From assembly GCA_030374765.1 (NCBI GenBank), contig JARGXX010000008.1:124001-188000 (forward strand): a stretch of DNA of 64,000 bases, read 5' to 3'. This DNA comes from Agarophyton chilense (taxonomy: Eukaryota; Rhodophyta; Florideophyceae; Gracilariales; Gracilariaceae). Every line of letters starts with the position of its first letter. Position 1 is the stretch's first letter. Of the stretch, positions 50,561-63,659 are shown in pieces. The notes below the pieces were generated by a model. The model ran no database searches and was not told the DNA's origin. It worked only from the letters and a program-made list of their open reading frames with translations. The translations under genes were made by a program, and so were the position numbers.

Positions 50561-52500
50561 CCAAAACGAGAGCCGCGAACCAATCGCATGCACTGGAACT
50601 CAAGACAGAAAACAGCAGTTGAAAACTTGAATGTCTTTGTTCAACTCATATTGTGTGAAGAAAGAACATGCAACTACAAAACATATGAGATCTGATGGCG
50701 ATATCGTATTCCTTACTTAACAGTTTACTCATATATGGCTCCTGCTTGTCCCTAATTGTAGGGTTATGTTCTATTCTTTTCTCTCACGAAAAAGTAAGGA
50801 GATGCACAGATGATTTTTCTTGTAAATATAATCCTGATTAAGTTAACTTTCTCAAAGTTAACACCAATTCGCGTCCCTTCACAACTCATTTACTCATACA
50901 TGCGTCCGCGTTTGTGCCATATTTCCACTTTCTCATTGCTTTGGTTACCATCGTGTAGAACACCGTATCTATTCAGAAGCAACGGAGGTGTGTGCTCATC
51001 ATGCCGTTTTTAGCAAGAAGAGAAAACAGGACATGGTAATGCTTGAAAGACATGGCAGCTTAGAATGGGAGTCACCAAATGTTTTGGTCACTTGGAACAT
51101 CATACGCCAGCTGCATATGTGAGCAGCTCGTCCATCTTGATGGAGATGCGAAGAAGAAAACGCTTGCTGCCATGATTGAATCACAACCTCTGGACGAGAC
51201 ACACAGCATGGTAGTGTTGGCCACATCCAATGGCGGCTTCCGGTTGTGCTGAACACAACACATGGCCGCTGCTGAACGAAGGCCTCGAGATTGGTGAGAT
51301 CCTGACACGTCCACAATTGGCAACTTTGTAGGCAATCGTCTCTTTATATTAAAGAAATTGCAAACAAAACCAACGAATCATTTCAGCCAATCATATCAAC
51401 ATTCTTATGGGGATGCCTATGTTTTTGGTGACTGTCTAGTACAAGAGAAGTGCGGTAAATAAGAGCAAGACTAATGTCTATACGACCGGGGCAATTGTTC
51501 GAAATTGATTATTTTTTCAAGGATAGTTCTGTTTCATACACAGCTCCAGAACGATTTTTTAGAGTACAATCACTGTTTTTGCATTCAAAAAAGCCTGTTT
51601 CATATGCTAACATAGTAATTAGCCTGCTCGTCATTTAAATATAAATTCTATATTACTTGGTTCCTTTACATTTATTCTTTCGTGTAAAAGAAATTCCATG
51701 AAGCGGAGATTTTTATAAAAAGGTGATGTGAAGGTTTTACTGCTTCGAGGTCAAAACACGAAAAAAATCCAGTCAAAATTACTAAAAATCAGCACAGAAC
51801 TTTACAGTTTGGCCTCATATGAGGCCAGTGGCCGTATAGACACTAGCAGTGCTCTGAAAAAAAGCGCTGAAAAGAACTAATAGTCTATTGTATAGCACGC
51901 TCATTTTGGAGCATCTCTACTGGTAAAGTGCAAAATCCTACAGCTCCAAGTACGAGTTAAACAGTCGTAATCGATATTGTTCAATCATCTCAGAGGTTTC
52001 AAAATATAAGAACAGAACACACAGAGACACCAACGGTGGCGGAGTCTTTTGGTTGGCGTAAGATCTCCCGTTGATATATAGAATCTCGTTGCTCTGTGGC
52101 TTTAGGCGGACTTTCCTAAAGTAGAAAAACATAAATGTAAACAATGGCATGACGCTCTCTCTCTTGTCATGCGATCGTTCATTCGTAGAGAAGTTGTGAC
52201 TGTTGTAAGGCTTTAGAGAGGAGGAAGGAGAAGGCTGAGAGTCGCGTTGCAAATGGCAGGTTGATTGTTCGGTCGGTTGGACAGTCTGTCTCTCAAGACC
52301 CATTTTAAGTATTCAACTGTATCTGGGTGCGGTGCTTGGCCTGAGTCAGCCAGTTGTGCGAAGTACCTGAGGTGCGGTTGTCAGATGACTCCTTGCACTG
52401 CTCAGTCCGTCTTTATATGCATGCTACAGTAGATGACAAGTATTATAGTGTATTTAAATGGCCGCCAAGTAAATGTCTCTCGTTCACATTACTAGACATC
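50561..52500. other. AT-rich intergenic stretch, no gene recognised
   Basis: Short overlapping frames only (for example 50999-51335 and 51938-52303 on the minus strand), without recognisable motifs, signal peptides or a neighbouring TATA box. Confidence 0.45.
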
Positions 52501-52528
52501 AATCCCTTTACTCAGTATGGGCCCTCTA

Positions 52529-52555
52529 GTGGCGCTCTTATATAGACAGCGCCAC
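52529..52555. promoter_or_regulatory. hairpin with TATATA in the loop
   Basis: Perfect 8-bp stem gtggcgct/agcgccac around cttatatagac. Probably part of a decayed LTR promoter; the same arrangement occurs in the G2 LTR at 14207-14232. Confidence 0.5.
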
Positions 52556-52583
52556 GACGGACTACAGGTCGCCAATTTGGGTA

Positions 52584-52602
52584 TTTGATCCGAAGGATCA
52601 AA
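52584..52602. repeat. short perfect hairpin
   Basis: tttgatcc/ggatcaaa with a GAA loop, 28 bp after the preceding hairpin. Confidence 0.55.
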
Positions 52603-53089
52603 CATTCAAACGGTTTTCTTAATGTCCTGTTCTGTTCGTAGCAACATGGGAAGAGCCCGTCGCGGACGGGGAGGAACTAGGGGGGGTCGATAAGAGTTTC
52701 AGTCAGACGTCTGCAGGGTCTTCTTTGGTTTTTAGCCCACTGCCGGTCATTAATTAGGGTGCGGTGGCGATTATGGGGCGGTCTGATAGTTCTGTAACAA
52801 AACAATACAAGCATACAAACTCAGTGAAAGCTTCAAACCGAAGTGGACTTATTGAAGTGACACAGACTTTTATCGTTAGTTCAAGCTCTTCTACGTAGAT
52901 AACATGTAGTTTGAACTAACGAGCCCCAGTCCAGACTCGGTACTACCGTAGTATATCTTCAGCACGACTCCATCCGTCCAGGGCAGTCTTTCTACGATCA
53001 CGTTGAGCTGCATGTAGTACGGACCGATTTACTGTACTGATGGATAATATTGATATCGTTGAAATTATCCACCGGTTCCCAAGTTCTTG
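52603..53089. other. probable decayed LTR/leader region
   Basis: Contains a G-rich run (about 52665-52690) like a polypurine tract or element leader. No repeat partner in the window; no gene. Confidence 0.3.
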
Positions 53090-53490
53090 ATCGCTTCTAC
53101 AATTCGCCGGGTCTTCCAGAATTTCTTGTCTACTGAAAATACCTCATCTAGATGCAATTTTTTTGTCCAAAGCAACATTTGTCCAATATCTCATAGAAAC
53201 TTTTCATTGTGTGAGTGTGTTGATATCGTTTTATCCGTACTCAGTATGATCAGCCATGCATATGGAAAAGATGATTATGTCATTAATATACACCGCGACG
53301 TTGAGCACTTCTCTTAAGAACTTACCCATGGGCTGTTGGAATTTGGCAGACAGAGTCTCGATGTCGAAAGGTGCGGCACACATTCTCTAGTGGGCTCCTT
53401 TCCACTGAAATCCACAACAGTACCTATCCTCTTCAGAAATTGGAAGGCGAAAGTAGCCTGTACGAAGGGCAAGGAGTAACGCAGGTACTT
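53090..53490 (-). pseudogene. gypsy-type reverse transcriptase relic
   Basis: Minus-strand translation, with frame changes, gives GYFRLPISEEDRY, then FDIETLSAKFQQPMGK, VYINDIIIFS (catalytic Y-x-D-D reads YIND) and MADHTEYG. These follow the order of gypsy RT palm motifs, but the wording differs from G1 and G2, so it is a third gypsy-like lineage. Badly decayed. Confidence 0.6.
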
Positions 53491-54194
53491 GTAATTTGAA
53501 CTGAACGTGAAAACCAAACGTTCGATAGAAAGAAGGGCTTGTAGCTCCAGTTAACTTTTGCCCAATTTCAGTCGTTTCTGCTACAAATGCAATCTGAGAT
53601 TTTACTCTTAACGATATTCAAAAACTCAAGGAGTACGAAGAAAGAAGAGCCAAGCTACGAATGAAAACCGAACAGGCTTAAACAGCCTCTAAACGCAGAT
53701 TGCACCTAAACTGAACAGAGATTTTCGGCTGCTCGCCATTCAAAAAGCAGCATTTCAGAACGGGCAACTCTCAGTCACAGCAGCTGTCCTGATATTATAT
53801 GACAGCGGGCGACGATAGTCAGGACCATGATCTCCATCCCGCGATCTGTTCACGCTGCCACCCAGAGCAACACTTTCCCGAAGTTCCACCGTTTCAATAA
53901 AACGTTTCTTGGCTCTGTCTTTGCGCAACAGCAGCCTCATTGCCCACGTCTCGTTGAGACGTTGGCGTTGGGTGGCAAAGAAAAGGCTAGTTGTAGATGC
54001 TTCTGATAAAGAACAATTTACTGATTCAGATTACTATTCGAATGCTTGCCTCCTTCGGATAAACCAAGGGTCCAAGTCCAGGCTCTTGGGCTTATATACC
54101 CGACAAGGCGGGCTAGCGGCCATGTAATCTATCACTAAAAGGCCACGCAATCGAATGCTAACGGCCACGTAATCTACTCTCTTGCTGCACATGA
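53491..54194. other. retroelement debris, no intact gene
   Basis: A basic minus-strand frame (53755-53940) may be gag or protease of the same relic. At 54109-54178 three imperfect copies of ggccacgtaatct and a TATATA at about 54090 suggest the LTR of the copia relic upstream. Confidence 0.35.
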
Positions 54195-55202
54195 TTATTG
54201 CAGCACCATGTCATGCAAAACCTCTCCTAGAAGGCTTGCATTATACGCAAATGGGCCTAGGGTATGCATAGATTGACTAAGATGCATTTGCTTTCCATAC
54301 CAATTCCTCTCAGAGTTCCTGCTAACCAGTGGGTGCGTTAGAGTTTCGGAATAATGCCCCATGAAAGTCCATGGGTATTTTTCCATCAAAAAACATTAAC
54401 TCAAAAGTTTGAGAGACAGGGCTATCGGTTTTTGTCAACGGATCAGCATAGTTTGCGCTACCTGGAATCCATTTCATTCTGTCAACGTTTCTTGTTTCAA
54501 ATTCGTATCTGATTACCCTGACATCTCCACGAATAGAACTATCTGCAGCGTTGCGACAGGTAGAAAGTGTGCCAAACAAATCCTATGAGTCCACAACGAT
54601 CCAAAGTCCAACGTAGATTCCTAACAAAGCCTGGAATGCCTTACAAAGTACCTTGCCCTCATCGATGGCCTCTCCTACAGCCAGAGTTTTGGCCGATCCA
54701 ATTGATTTAACTAGTCTTCGGGATTTATGAGAACTCCAGGAAATGACATGAATGACAGAGTCTTGCTTCAGTTTTCCAAAAAGAAGTCCAGCGACAAACC
54801 CAAGCTGTCCATAGTCGTTCGTTCGGCTTGCGTCAGAAAATACTACAATTGAGATCTGATATTCTTTTCCACTGAGTGGCCTCAGGAACCTTAGTGACGT
54901 TACTTTTCTCTTCAGAGTGCGCAGCATATTAATCTGCGTTATCATGTCCTTGATAGTAGGGAATGGCCTTTTTTGCTGCAAATAGCTTGCCGCAAATGCG
55001 AAAAACGGAGAGGCAGCAATGCCAAGCCAGCCAATTGAACTGTTCAGCGACCTGAATGATGAGAGCTCAATGCTTTTCAGCTGGCTTTCCTGGTCTTTTC
55101 TCCTTAAACGACTAATTGTTCCGGCTTCGTACCGTTTCAGCTTTTCGTCTCTATCGATGGTAACTGTGTAGTCTTCCTACTGAGTAAGCGCCAGACCATA
55201 AA
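54195..55202 (-). pseudogene. Ty1/copia relic (same family as element 3), RNase H
   Basis: Minus-strand translation from the LTR junction: RDEKLKRYEAGTISRLRRK, SSIGWLGIAASPFFAFAASY, VVFSDASRTNDYGQLG (RNase H Asp), AIDEGKVLCKAF and VVDS, then after a stop TLSTCRNAADSSIRGDVRVI and WIPGSANYADPLTK. It aligns block by block with 9988-10854. It is truncated at 55202 by the 5' LTR of G1 copy c. Confidence 0.85.
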
Positions 55203-56115
55203 TGTAGAGAAACGCCCAGTTAGGGGATACTTGAAGATGCAACTCATAGAATGAGGATTGAACCCTCCGAGGGTTATGATTATGATCCCCTCTATGATGT
55301 GCTGAGGTGGCACTGTTTTCTGGTTATATTTCGCCTATAAGGAAACATTCGGATGGCCCATGGTTGGATTGGCCCCGTGATACACGTGGCTTAATTTTGG
55401 CACCGAATTTCGGATATTTGTTAGAACGTTGGATTTTTGGGCCCTGGCAGTGGGATCTCCACGTGTATGGCCCTGAGCAGGTGTGCACTACTATAGAGTT
55501 TAGTTAGTGGGCTCTACTTAGGGAGGCGAGATCTGACAGTCCGAGCTCAGAGTAAATGACAACCAAGGTTGGTCTTCGATACCTTTAGAGGTTCTTCGTC
55601 GCCATCGTTTCGGCCTTACAACCCGGAACGGGCTCTGGTTAGCAACGCCTGCGTAGGGACACGACTCCACTTGGAGAGTGCCCACGTTTGGGTTCCGTGC
55701 AACCACCCCCTTGGGACCGCTCAGATGACCTGCGTGCACGATACCCCGTGGGGGTTCTGCTTACTTGTTGCGTGCTTTTTGTGTTTCCTTTCGAGGACAG
55801 GTTTTCGCCCCTGTATTGGGTTTCTTTTGTTGTTTCGCCCCTTTTCTGGTTCTCGGGTCCGGTGCCTGTTAGTGCCCGACCCTCGCCCCGTTTTTCCTCT
55901 TCCCCGGATTTTCCCCCATTCTTTGGGATACCCATACCCATTCCCGATCCAACGGTTTCTACCCCTCACCTCCGTCGGTACTGCCGGAATCGCCCGTGGG
56001 AGTACACCCCACACTACGGGTGGAACGGAGGGCTCTGTCTCTGAGTCTGCCTCCCCCAGGGAGCAAGGCTTCGAACACCTTGAGGCCACTTCCCGTCGCC
56101 GGGTTTTCCTCCACA
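55203..56115 (+). repeat. G1c 5' LTR (913 bp)
   Basis: Begins TGTAGAGAAACGCCCAG, ends TCCTCCACA. Belongs to the same LTR sequence type as the 3' LTR of copy b. Confidence 0.93.
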
Positions 56116-56117
56116 AA

Positions 56118-56133
56118 TGGTCTCCCGACTTAG
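56118..56133 (+). promoter_or_regulatory. G1c primer-binding site
   Basis: TGGTCTCCCGACTTAG two bases after the LTR, complementary to a tRNA 3' end with CCA. The tRNA was not identified. Confidence 0.7.
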
Positions 56134-56341
56134 AAGCCGTTCTCGGGCTTTTGGGTTGGTCATCCACGTGTTGGAATATCTCTTGGAAGAGGAAGCACCG
56201 TCGTGAAGATTTGTTGTAGTGGTCCCCTTTGGAAAGGGTGGAGTTGGTTTTTTTTTCGTTTTGTGTTACGTCATCCGTTCTCCGGGAATCTCGTGATCGA
56301 ATTTCATCGTTACCCCGAATCGTCGGTGTCGTGTCTGCAGC

Positions 56342-58334
56342 ATGACGGCGCCTACCCGTTGTTCCAGGACTGGATCGAACCGTCAAGCGGATTCAGTGCC
56401 CCCGGCCCCGCCTAGGTCGAGGAGCTCAATTCCCGAAGATCGGAACGATTCCGGTATCGATCCGGACACTCGAAGAGCACCCTCAGTGGTTTCAGGTCCT
56501 CGAGACGTCGTGGCTGTGGGCCCAGCTCCAGTGGTGGAGACCCCCTCAGCAGCATCCCGAAGTCGGGCCGACCCTGAATTACAGCGCCTGGAGACTCGAA
56601 TTGATATCGCCAACGCGGCTCATATCGAGCTCCTCCAGGAGGTTACTACCCTCCGCCTCAGGGTGGAGGACGCCCAGGTGCGGGGAGTCGCCGATGACCT
56701 TCGTACCCTGAGGAGGGATGTGAACTCCCTTTTGGAAAGCTTTAGTACCCCTGGGGTCTTTATCCAGGAGTACCGGAGCCTCGTGGAGGAACACCGCGTG
56801 CAAGCGGAACGCTTCCGAGCTCGGCTGGACACCCTCGAGGCCATTATCCGTATGGACGGAGACACAGAAGCCTCGAAGGATAAACCCGACGTTTCGGAAG
56901 ACGAAGAACACCGCTCCGCTAAACGGGACCGCCGCAAGTCAAAGAAGAGCGTTCACCTCCAAGAGGATTTATCGGATTCCGATCCCAATCGCTGATGAAC
57001 GCCGGTCATCCCGGGCGACTCGGTCGAAGGCTACGTACACCTCTCAAGGGGCAATCCGTACCCGGAAGAAGGGTAGGAAACACCTTGGATTAAGGGAGCT
57101 GAAGCCGACGAATCCTCTCTATCGGAAGCTGCTATCGTACCGCTATTACCGGTTGGATAACCCTTCGGGAGATCGAACATCCCGCGGAACGGGTAAGGTC
57201 AAGGACTACATCAAAAGGCTGAGCATCACCCTACAGAAGAGGGAGTTCACAGGAACAGACCCAATTCTGGTGCTCGATTTCCTTGCGAGGTTCGTCCAGG
57301 AGGCTGACATCCTCGGTATGAGTGAAGCGCAAGCGAATCTTGCATTACCCTATTTCTTAAAGGGGATGGCTGAAGACCAGTTCAACTCCGTCCGTGGATC
57401 ATCCCCAGCCTCGGAAGGGGGAGTCACGTGCTGGCCCGAAGCGGTGCAGTACCTCCTGAGGTCATACGCTACTGGAAATGCGATGCAGGAAGCAATCCTT
57501 GCATTAAGGGATACGCGGCAGAAGCCGATGGAAACCGAAACGGTGTATTCAACTCGCTTGAATAAAGCGTTTCACCGATGCGGGAATGTATTCCCCGTCT
57601 ACGAGAGATGCTCCATGTTTGTGGATGGTTTGGACCCCTCGATAAGGGCATTGGTTGCCCGACATCGAAAAGAGAAGCGCAAGCTGACCTACTTGGAATT
57701 GGTTCAGTACGTCCAGGCTGAGGGGGATACTCTCCGTGCCCGGCAGAACCGAAAGAGTCGGCCGACAAGTGCACTCCTCGCCGATGGAGGTAATTCGTCT
57801 TTGTCACTCGCAGGAGGCCCGGCCCCTGTGGGGGTCAATGATAACATTCACTTCATGGGAAGTAACCCCGAATCTATGGGTACGTCTGAGTTGCCGTCGA
57901 CATCCGCTCCGACTACGGATGAAGACCCTGCGCTCTATACCCACGGACGGAGGGTGCCAGCCGCATCGCTACCTTTTGCGAATACCGCTGCTCGGTTCTC
58001 TCGCCCCGGATGGAGGGATACAGCACCACATCGCGTGGATTCACGTCCACAACCGAACCCGGCAGAGCTGATTTGCTATTTGTGTTACCTCCGTGGTCAC
58101 AAAGCACCAGACTGCACATTTCCCCTGCGGGAGGGTTCACGAATTATCGCTCAGTACGAGGCTCTGACCCCTGAGGAGAAAGCTCGAGTCCCGAGTAGGT
58201 CCTATGAGGAACAAAGGATACTCCGAGCTCACCTTGCTGACAGGGATACAGAACTTGTACCCGCGAACGGGGAACAACCGGTCCCCTTCGAGGCAGCTGC
58301 ACCGAATACGGTGGGGTCCGCTTCGAAAACCTAA
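56342..58334 (+). pseudogene. G1c gag, broken by a 38-bp deletion
   Basis: ATG at 56342 opens the N-terminal part, which stops at 56995. Compared with copy b, 38 bp of the serine-rich coding region are missing at about 56992, shifting the frame. The remaining capsid and CCHC knuckle are open from there to 58334. Copy c therefore cannot make full-length Gag itself. Confidence 0.85.
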
Positions 58335-58528
58335 ACTTGGGAGTCTCCCCTGCGGGAGGGGCGTATTCTAAGCCGGAGTTGAAGACGCCCGAGGCGCTCC
58401 AGCTTCGCTCCCCAGCTGTGACTATCCTTTGAAGGAAAACGGCTGACACCGACGTTAACTCGGGATACTTTAGTGTCCTCCGTCGCCCGTGGATACGGTC
58501 CCGTAATCTCCGTATTCCGGATCGAGTT

Positions 58529-61500
58529 ATGGTAATGTCCAAGCGGAATTATAAGGTATTCGCCGACTTCGGCCTGTCCAACCAGTTTATGGTTCGTCAA
58601 ATATCTGTCCTGGATACAGGAGCCGCTTCTAACTTAATTCATGTTGAATTGTTACCCCCGCTGCTCCGGGTTCAAGTTCGTACCGGTCCACGTTTGGATA
58701 TCGCCGATGCGAACAACAACCCGCTACGGACACTGGGTACAATTTTCCTCATGGTGAGGTTAGGCTCCTATCTCGTTCAACTGGAGTTTATTGTATGCAA
58801 GTCACTTGCAGCACCAGTCATACTGGGTTGTGACTTTTGCGACCGCTTCGTGGAAGCCATCCGTCCTCGGAATAGAACTGTGGAACTCGAAGACGGGTCT
58901 ACGATCCCAATCGTTCGTAAACCCTTACAGGGAGCAGCGCGAACACGCGTTCCCCTCCCCGTCGCGCAGGAATCTGTGAAGAAGGACCCGGTGTCTACAC
59001 GGGTAAAGGTTGCGAAGTCAGTGGCTATCCCGCCAGAAACCCAGGTTTGGGTCACAGTTGTTACCAAGCAAATTGGTGTGCATGTGGTACAACCGAACCC
59101 GTCTCTGTATACGCGGCGTCAACTCGCCCTTGCGAATGGGGTTGTCTCCGTGGAACCGGATAAACCTTTCAAGGTTTTGGTAGCGATCTTTGGAAAAACA
59201 ACGCAGCATTTGGTCAAACACCAGATCCTGGGTTCTGTTCTTCCACACCCGCATGCGGTCGTACCTACAAATATCTCTATCGCAGAGGTCCTTGGTGTGG
59301 CGGACCCTAAGGAGGGGGAGGACACTGCCGAAATCGCGGAAGACGGTGAGCATACGACTGCAGCTCCACACGCTGAACACTTTAAACCTCAGGAGATTAC
59401 GGCCCCTATCACAGGAGCAGACCAGACGGATCCTGTTCAGGAATTGGAAAAATGGGATCTCAACCATGTACCCGCATCTCATCGGGAGAAGCTGAGGCAC
59501 ATGCTTCGTGAGTTTACCCCCATGTGGGATGGTTCCCTTGGAACTATTGGGATTACAGAACACCGCATCGACTTGTTACCGAACACTCGGCCTATTGCCC
59601 AACAACCTTACAGGGCTGGACCGAAAGCTCGGGATGAGGAGAAATCTCAGGTGGAGAAGATGCTTAAAGTGGGCATAATTGAACCTGTCCAGTCCGCTTG
59701 GGCCTCACCAGTGGTGTTAGTTCCGAAACCGGATGGATCGTGGCGTTTCTGCATCGATTACAGACGCCTGAACGAGGTAACCATTAAGGATGTGTACCCG
59801 ATCCCTCGGATGGACGAATACATCGACTCCCTTGGGAGCGCTACTGTTTTCTCTACCCTCGACGCCAATTCGGGCTACTTGCAAGTCCCTATTTGGGAAA
59901 AAGATCGAGACAAAACGGCGTTCGTGTGTCATCAAGGACTTTTCCGATTCCGGAGGATGCCTTTTGGGTTGACAAATACCCCCGCAACGTTTCAACGGGC
60001 GATAAACATTCTGTTGGCTCCCTTCAAGTGGAGGACGTGTCTAGTGTATTTAGACGACATTATCGTCTTCTCCAACAACCTGGATGACCACCTCGAACAC
60101 GTCAGGGACGTAATGAAGATACTCCGCGACGCGGGAATCACCTTGAAACTCAAGAAGTGCGAGTTTTTCACCGATTCGGTTAAGTATCTGGGTCATATCA
60201 TCCGTCCCGGACAGCTTTCAATCGATGAAGTACGAGTAAAATTCTTGAAGGAAGCAAAACACCCGAAAACTCAAACGGAGTTGCGATCCTTCTGAGGTCT
60301 GTGTAACGTGTATCGCCGATTTGTCCCGAACTTTGCGGATATTGCCACCCCCCTCAACAGGCTCCTGACGAAGGGACAACCAGTTGAACTGGAATCTTTT
60401 GGCGACGTGGAAGCGTCTGTTTTCACGGCACTGGTGAATGCCGTAACATCACCGCCAATCTTGGCTCTACCCAATCCTGGGCTCCCTTACGAAGTGGACA
60501 CCGATGCTAGTGCAAACCAAGTAGGGTGTGCACTGCTCCAATCCTCTGAGGATGGTGAACGTCACCCTATTGGGTACTGGTCACGTTCCCTGAATGTCCA
60601 TGAAAGGAACTACTCGGTCTCCGAGAAAGAATGTTTAGCCGTTGTGTGGGCCTTAGCTACACTTCGCCCCTATCTGATGGGTACTCGTTTCAAAGTCCAT
60701 ACGGACCACGCATGCTTGCGTTGGCTCCTGGAGATCTCCGAACCCTCGGGCCGCCTTATGCGCTGGCGTCTCCGACTGTCGGAATTCGACTTTGAGATCC
60801 TGTACAAGAATGGGAAGCTGAACACTCAGGCTGATGCACTATCCCGCTTGGGAACAACAGCGGAAACGGAACCCTACGAGGACGATGACATCCCATGCTT
60901 TATGGTATCGGACCTCGAGGGAGGAGCTCAACCGCTGACGGATGATGTTTGTGACGATATACTCGTCAACGAGAGTCTGGATTCGCCGACCGGCTCTTTT
61001 ATACCTATCTCTCCAGAGGAGATGATACGCGAGCAACAGCTCGACTCCTTCTGTACACGGATTCGGGCTCGCCTCAACGGAGGATTTCAGTTACCTTTCG
61101 AGGACGACGATCAGGGTTACCTAATCAGGACCGTTGGACCTTGCCCGAGGATAGTGGTGCCGCACACCCTACAACAGAGGGTATTACACCTCACTCACTA
61201 TTTGAAGGTTGGCGCCCACCCCGGGGGAAGAAAACTGTACCTCACGTTGAGAAGGGACTTTTACTGGCCGGCAATGGCATTCGATTGTTACGCCGTCAGA
61301 CGGGCCTGCGCCAATTGCGCCAAGAATGACGTCAAACTTCGGAAGCACTCTAAGAAGTTGACGCTGTTCCCGGCACGGGCTCCACTCGAATTCGTGGCCA
61401 TAGACATCCTAGGGGAGTTTATCAGAACGCCCCGAGGTCATCGGTATCTGCTTGTCATTTCTGACAGATTCTCTAAGTTAACGAGAACTGTGCCGCTGAA

Positions 61501-62869
61501 GCGGATCACCGCCGCTACCGTCGCGCAAGCGTTCGTGACCCATTGGGTGTTCGTATATGGACCGCCGGTGCAGTTGTTATCCGACAACGGAGGGCAATTC
61601 GCATCAAAGTTCTTTCAGGATGTATGTCGAATCCTTGATGTAAGGAATTTATTTGTTACTACGTATCACCCTCAGGGGAATGGCCAGGTGGAGAGGTTTA
61701 ACCGCACGATACTCAACGATTTGAGATCGTATGTTGCGGATCACCCCAAAAATTGGGACTTGTACACAGACGCTATCACGTATGCATACAACACCCAGGT
61801 ACATCGGGTTACATCGTTATCCCCATTCGAACTGGTACTGTCGAGGACACCGCCGCCGGTCGCCATCGAGGCTCAACCGACGCTGTCGACGTACCCGTCA
61901 CCGGGATTGTACCGAGAGGCCTGGAAGGAGTGGCTTACGAAGATGGTGCCGATAGCCCGGAAAGCAATGGACAAAGCTCAACGCGCCTACAAGAAGGACT
62001 TTGACAATCGGGTTCGCAAACCTCTACCTCAGGTGGAGCCCGACGACTTCGTCTTCCTTCGAAAGGAATACTACAATCCTGAAAAGGAACGTAGGCACAA
62101 GCTTTCGCCAATTGTGGACGGACCCTATCGGGTGGTTTCTGTAGACCCGGACACGGTGGTATTGGATATCGCCAACCGCCACGAACGGATCTCCAGGGAC
62201 CGCATCACACGAGCGCCCAACCCAAATGTGGAAGTGGTGTCGGCACCAACGCCCTCCACAGGGGATGATTCAACGAAAGTTAACCCGTCAGGCGGAGATT
62301 CGAACACCCGCCCCGTTATACTTCCGCACCCGGAACGTGGTTTAGCCGACCTACCGGAAACTTCGGATACTCCCGAACCTGGGCCCGCTCCCTCAAGGGC
62401 CCAGTCAACGAACTCTTACAGAGTTACTCCCCCACCGGAGGTAATCAAGCCTCCTGGCTCTCCGCCTAAGGAGGGGGAGGAGGACTTAGTTCCTTCGCAG
62501 GACGATGTTTCGGCGTCAGCCAGTCGCCCTAACAGGGAATCTAGTTCTCACAGTGAGACGGCGAGCCCGACCGAGCCGGCGACAGAGAAGTCACAACCCC
62601 AGCGTATGGGTAACGACATCACCGCCGACCCAGCCGAGCACGACGTCAGAAAAGATGACGAAAAACCGCCTAGGGAGAGTCGTGTGGAGAACTCCGCACC
62701 CGGAACGCCTATAGAGCCGACGATCACCCGCCGCCGCGGAAGAGACACTGAGGTGTCGCACACTCAAACCCCGCTTTCTCGGGAACGAGCTGTGTCAGCG
62801 GACCCGCACGGGGAAGATCTCGACGACGAGGTTGACCAAATTTGGCTCTCCGTCATGGAATGGGAATAG
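58529..62869 (+). pseudogene. G1c pol: protease, RT, RNase H, integrase; one in-frame stop
   Basis: A single frame of about 1446 codons interrupted only by TGA at 60293-60295, where copies a and b have TTA (Leu). Protease: VLDTGA. RT: MPFGLTNTPATFQ, VYLDDIIVFS. RNase H: VDTDAS, EKECLAVV, HTDHACL, ADALSR. Integrase (about 61000-62360): an HHCC zinc domain (H in LTHYLKVGAH, CC in ACANCAK), catalytic Asp in FVAIDILGEF, Asp in LLSDNGGQFAS and Glu in GNGQVERFN with 35 residues between the last two, then a GPY module (IVDGPYRVV) and the Pro/Ser/acidic tail. Integrase is otherwise complete. The stop and the broken gag make this copy defective as it stands. Confidence 0.93.
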
Positions 62870-63368
62870 AAACTCCTATGGAGACACTGGAACCCTCAGG
62901 AATGGGAAAGAAATAAGTGAGACCCGTCGGGGACAGCTCAGGAGAGTGCTAGCGCGTGCCGAAAGCGCCACCTCACATCGGCTTGCGGAGTGGCAACCGG
63001 CGCCCGCGCATTTATGTGGCACACGTCGAATGGCACCGAGCCAATCAAAAGGCTCTGACGACCAACCGTCGCGCAAACCGCCTCCATCGCACGGCGCGTT
63101 GCACGGGAGCAACCTTCGTCCCCGTAGCTCGGGTTGACGTTGAAGTCTTACCCCCCTGAGATTGGAGACGCTACCGCGTCGCGGTTTCTTAACCGTCACG
63201 GAATCTAAGAGAACCGTTGTTATCGGGAAGATCTCAGCTTTAAGAAGAATCCCAAACTGGGCCGTTTTGACTCCGTAGACGGAAGTTACAACGTAGCCCA
63301 CAGGCCACTCCGCGCCGTTTGGACGAAGTGCTGAGACCCGCTGGCAACACGGAAAAGAACCCACCGGG
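62870..63368 (+). other. G1c spacer between pol and chromodomain ORF
   Basis: Same spacer as in a and b. The Arg-rich plus-strand frame is at 62956-63159. The opposite-strand frame is open from 63478 to 62876 (200 codons, longer than in a and b). Confidence 0.4.
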
Positions 63369-63659
63369 GTGTGTCTAGACCCTACGGTGACACCCTCAAG
63401 GGAACTAGAGCGTTCCAAGATGGAAGAGAAGCCCGAACAGGGAAAAGTGTACCCACAGGAATTCGTTATCGATCGCATCGTGCGTCACATCTACACCCCC
63501 GAGGGAGAAGTTCGCTACAAAGACCGATGGTACGGATTCTCGCCTGGTGAGGATACAGTGGAACCCATTGAGCACCTTCCGAGGTCTAAGGTTTTATCCT
63601 ATCACCGACGCGCTCGGGTAACCTTGCCTCCAAGTCTGGATCGTGCCCAAGTCGGGTAA
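63369..63659 (+). CDS. G1c chromodomain ORF
   Basis: 96 codons with the chromodomain FVIDRIVRHIYTPEGEVRY, RWYGFSPGEDTVEP, KVLSYHRR. The likely ATG is at 63420. Being separate from integrase even in the integrase-bearing copy, the split is a feature of the family and not damage in one copy. Confidence 0.8.
   Translation: MCLDPTVTPSRELERSKMEEKPEQGKVYPQEFVIDRIVRHIYTPEGEVRYKDRWYGFSPGEDTVEPIEHLPRSKVLSYHRRARVTLPPSLDRAQVG

Noticed and set aside
55569..56219. 216-codon ORF and related long frames in all four G1 LTRs
   Set aside because: They lie wholly in the LTR and leader, are open on both strands, and carry no domain; they reflect LTR base composition.
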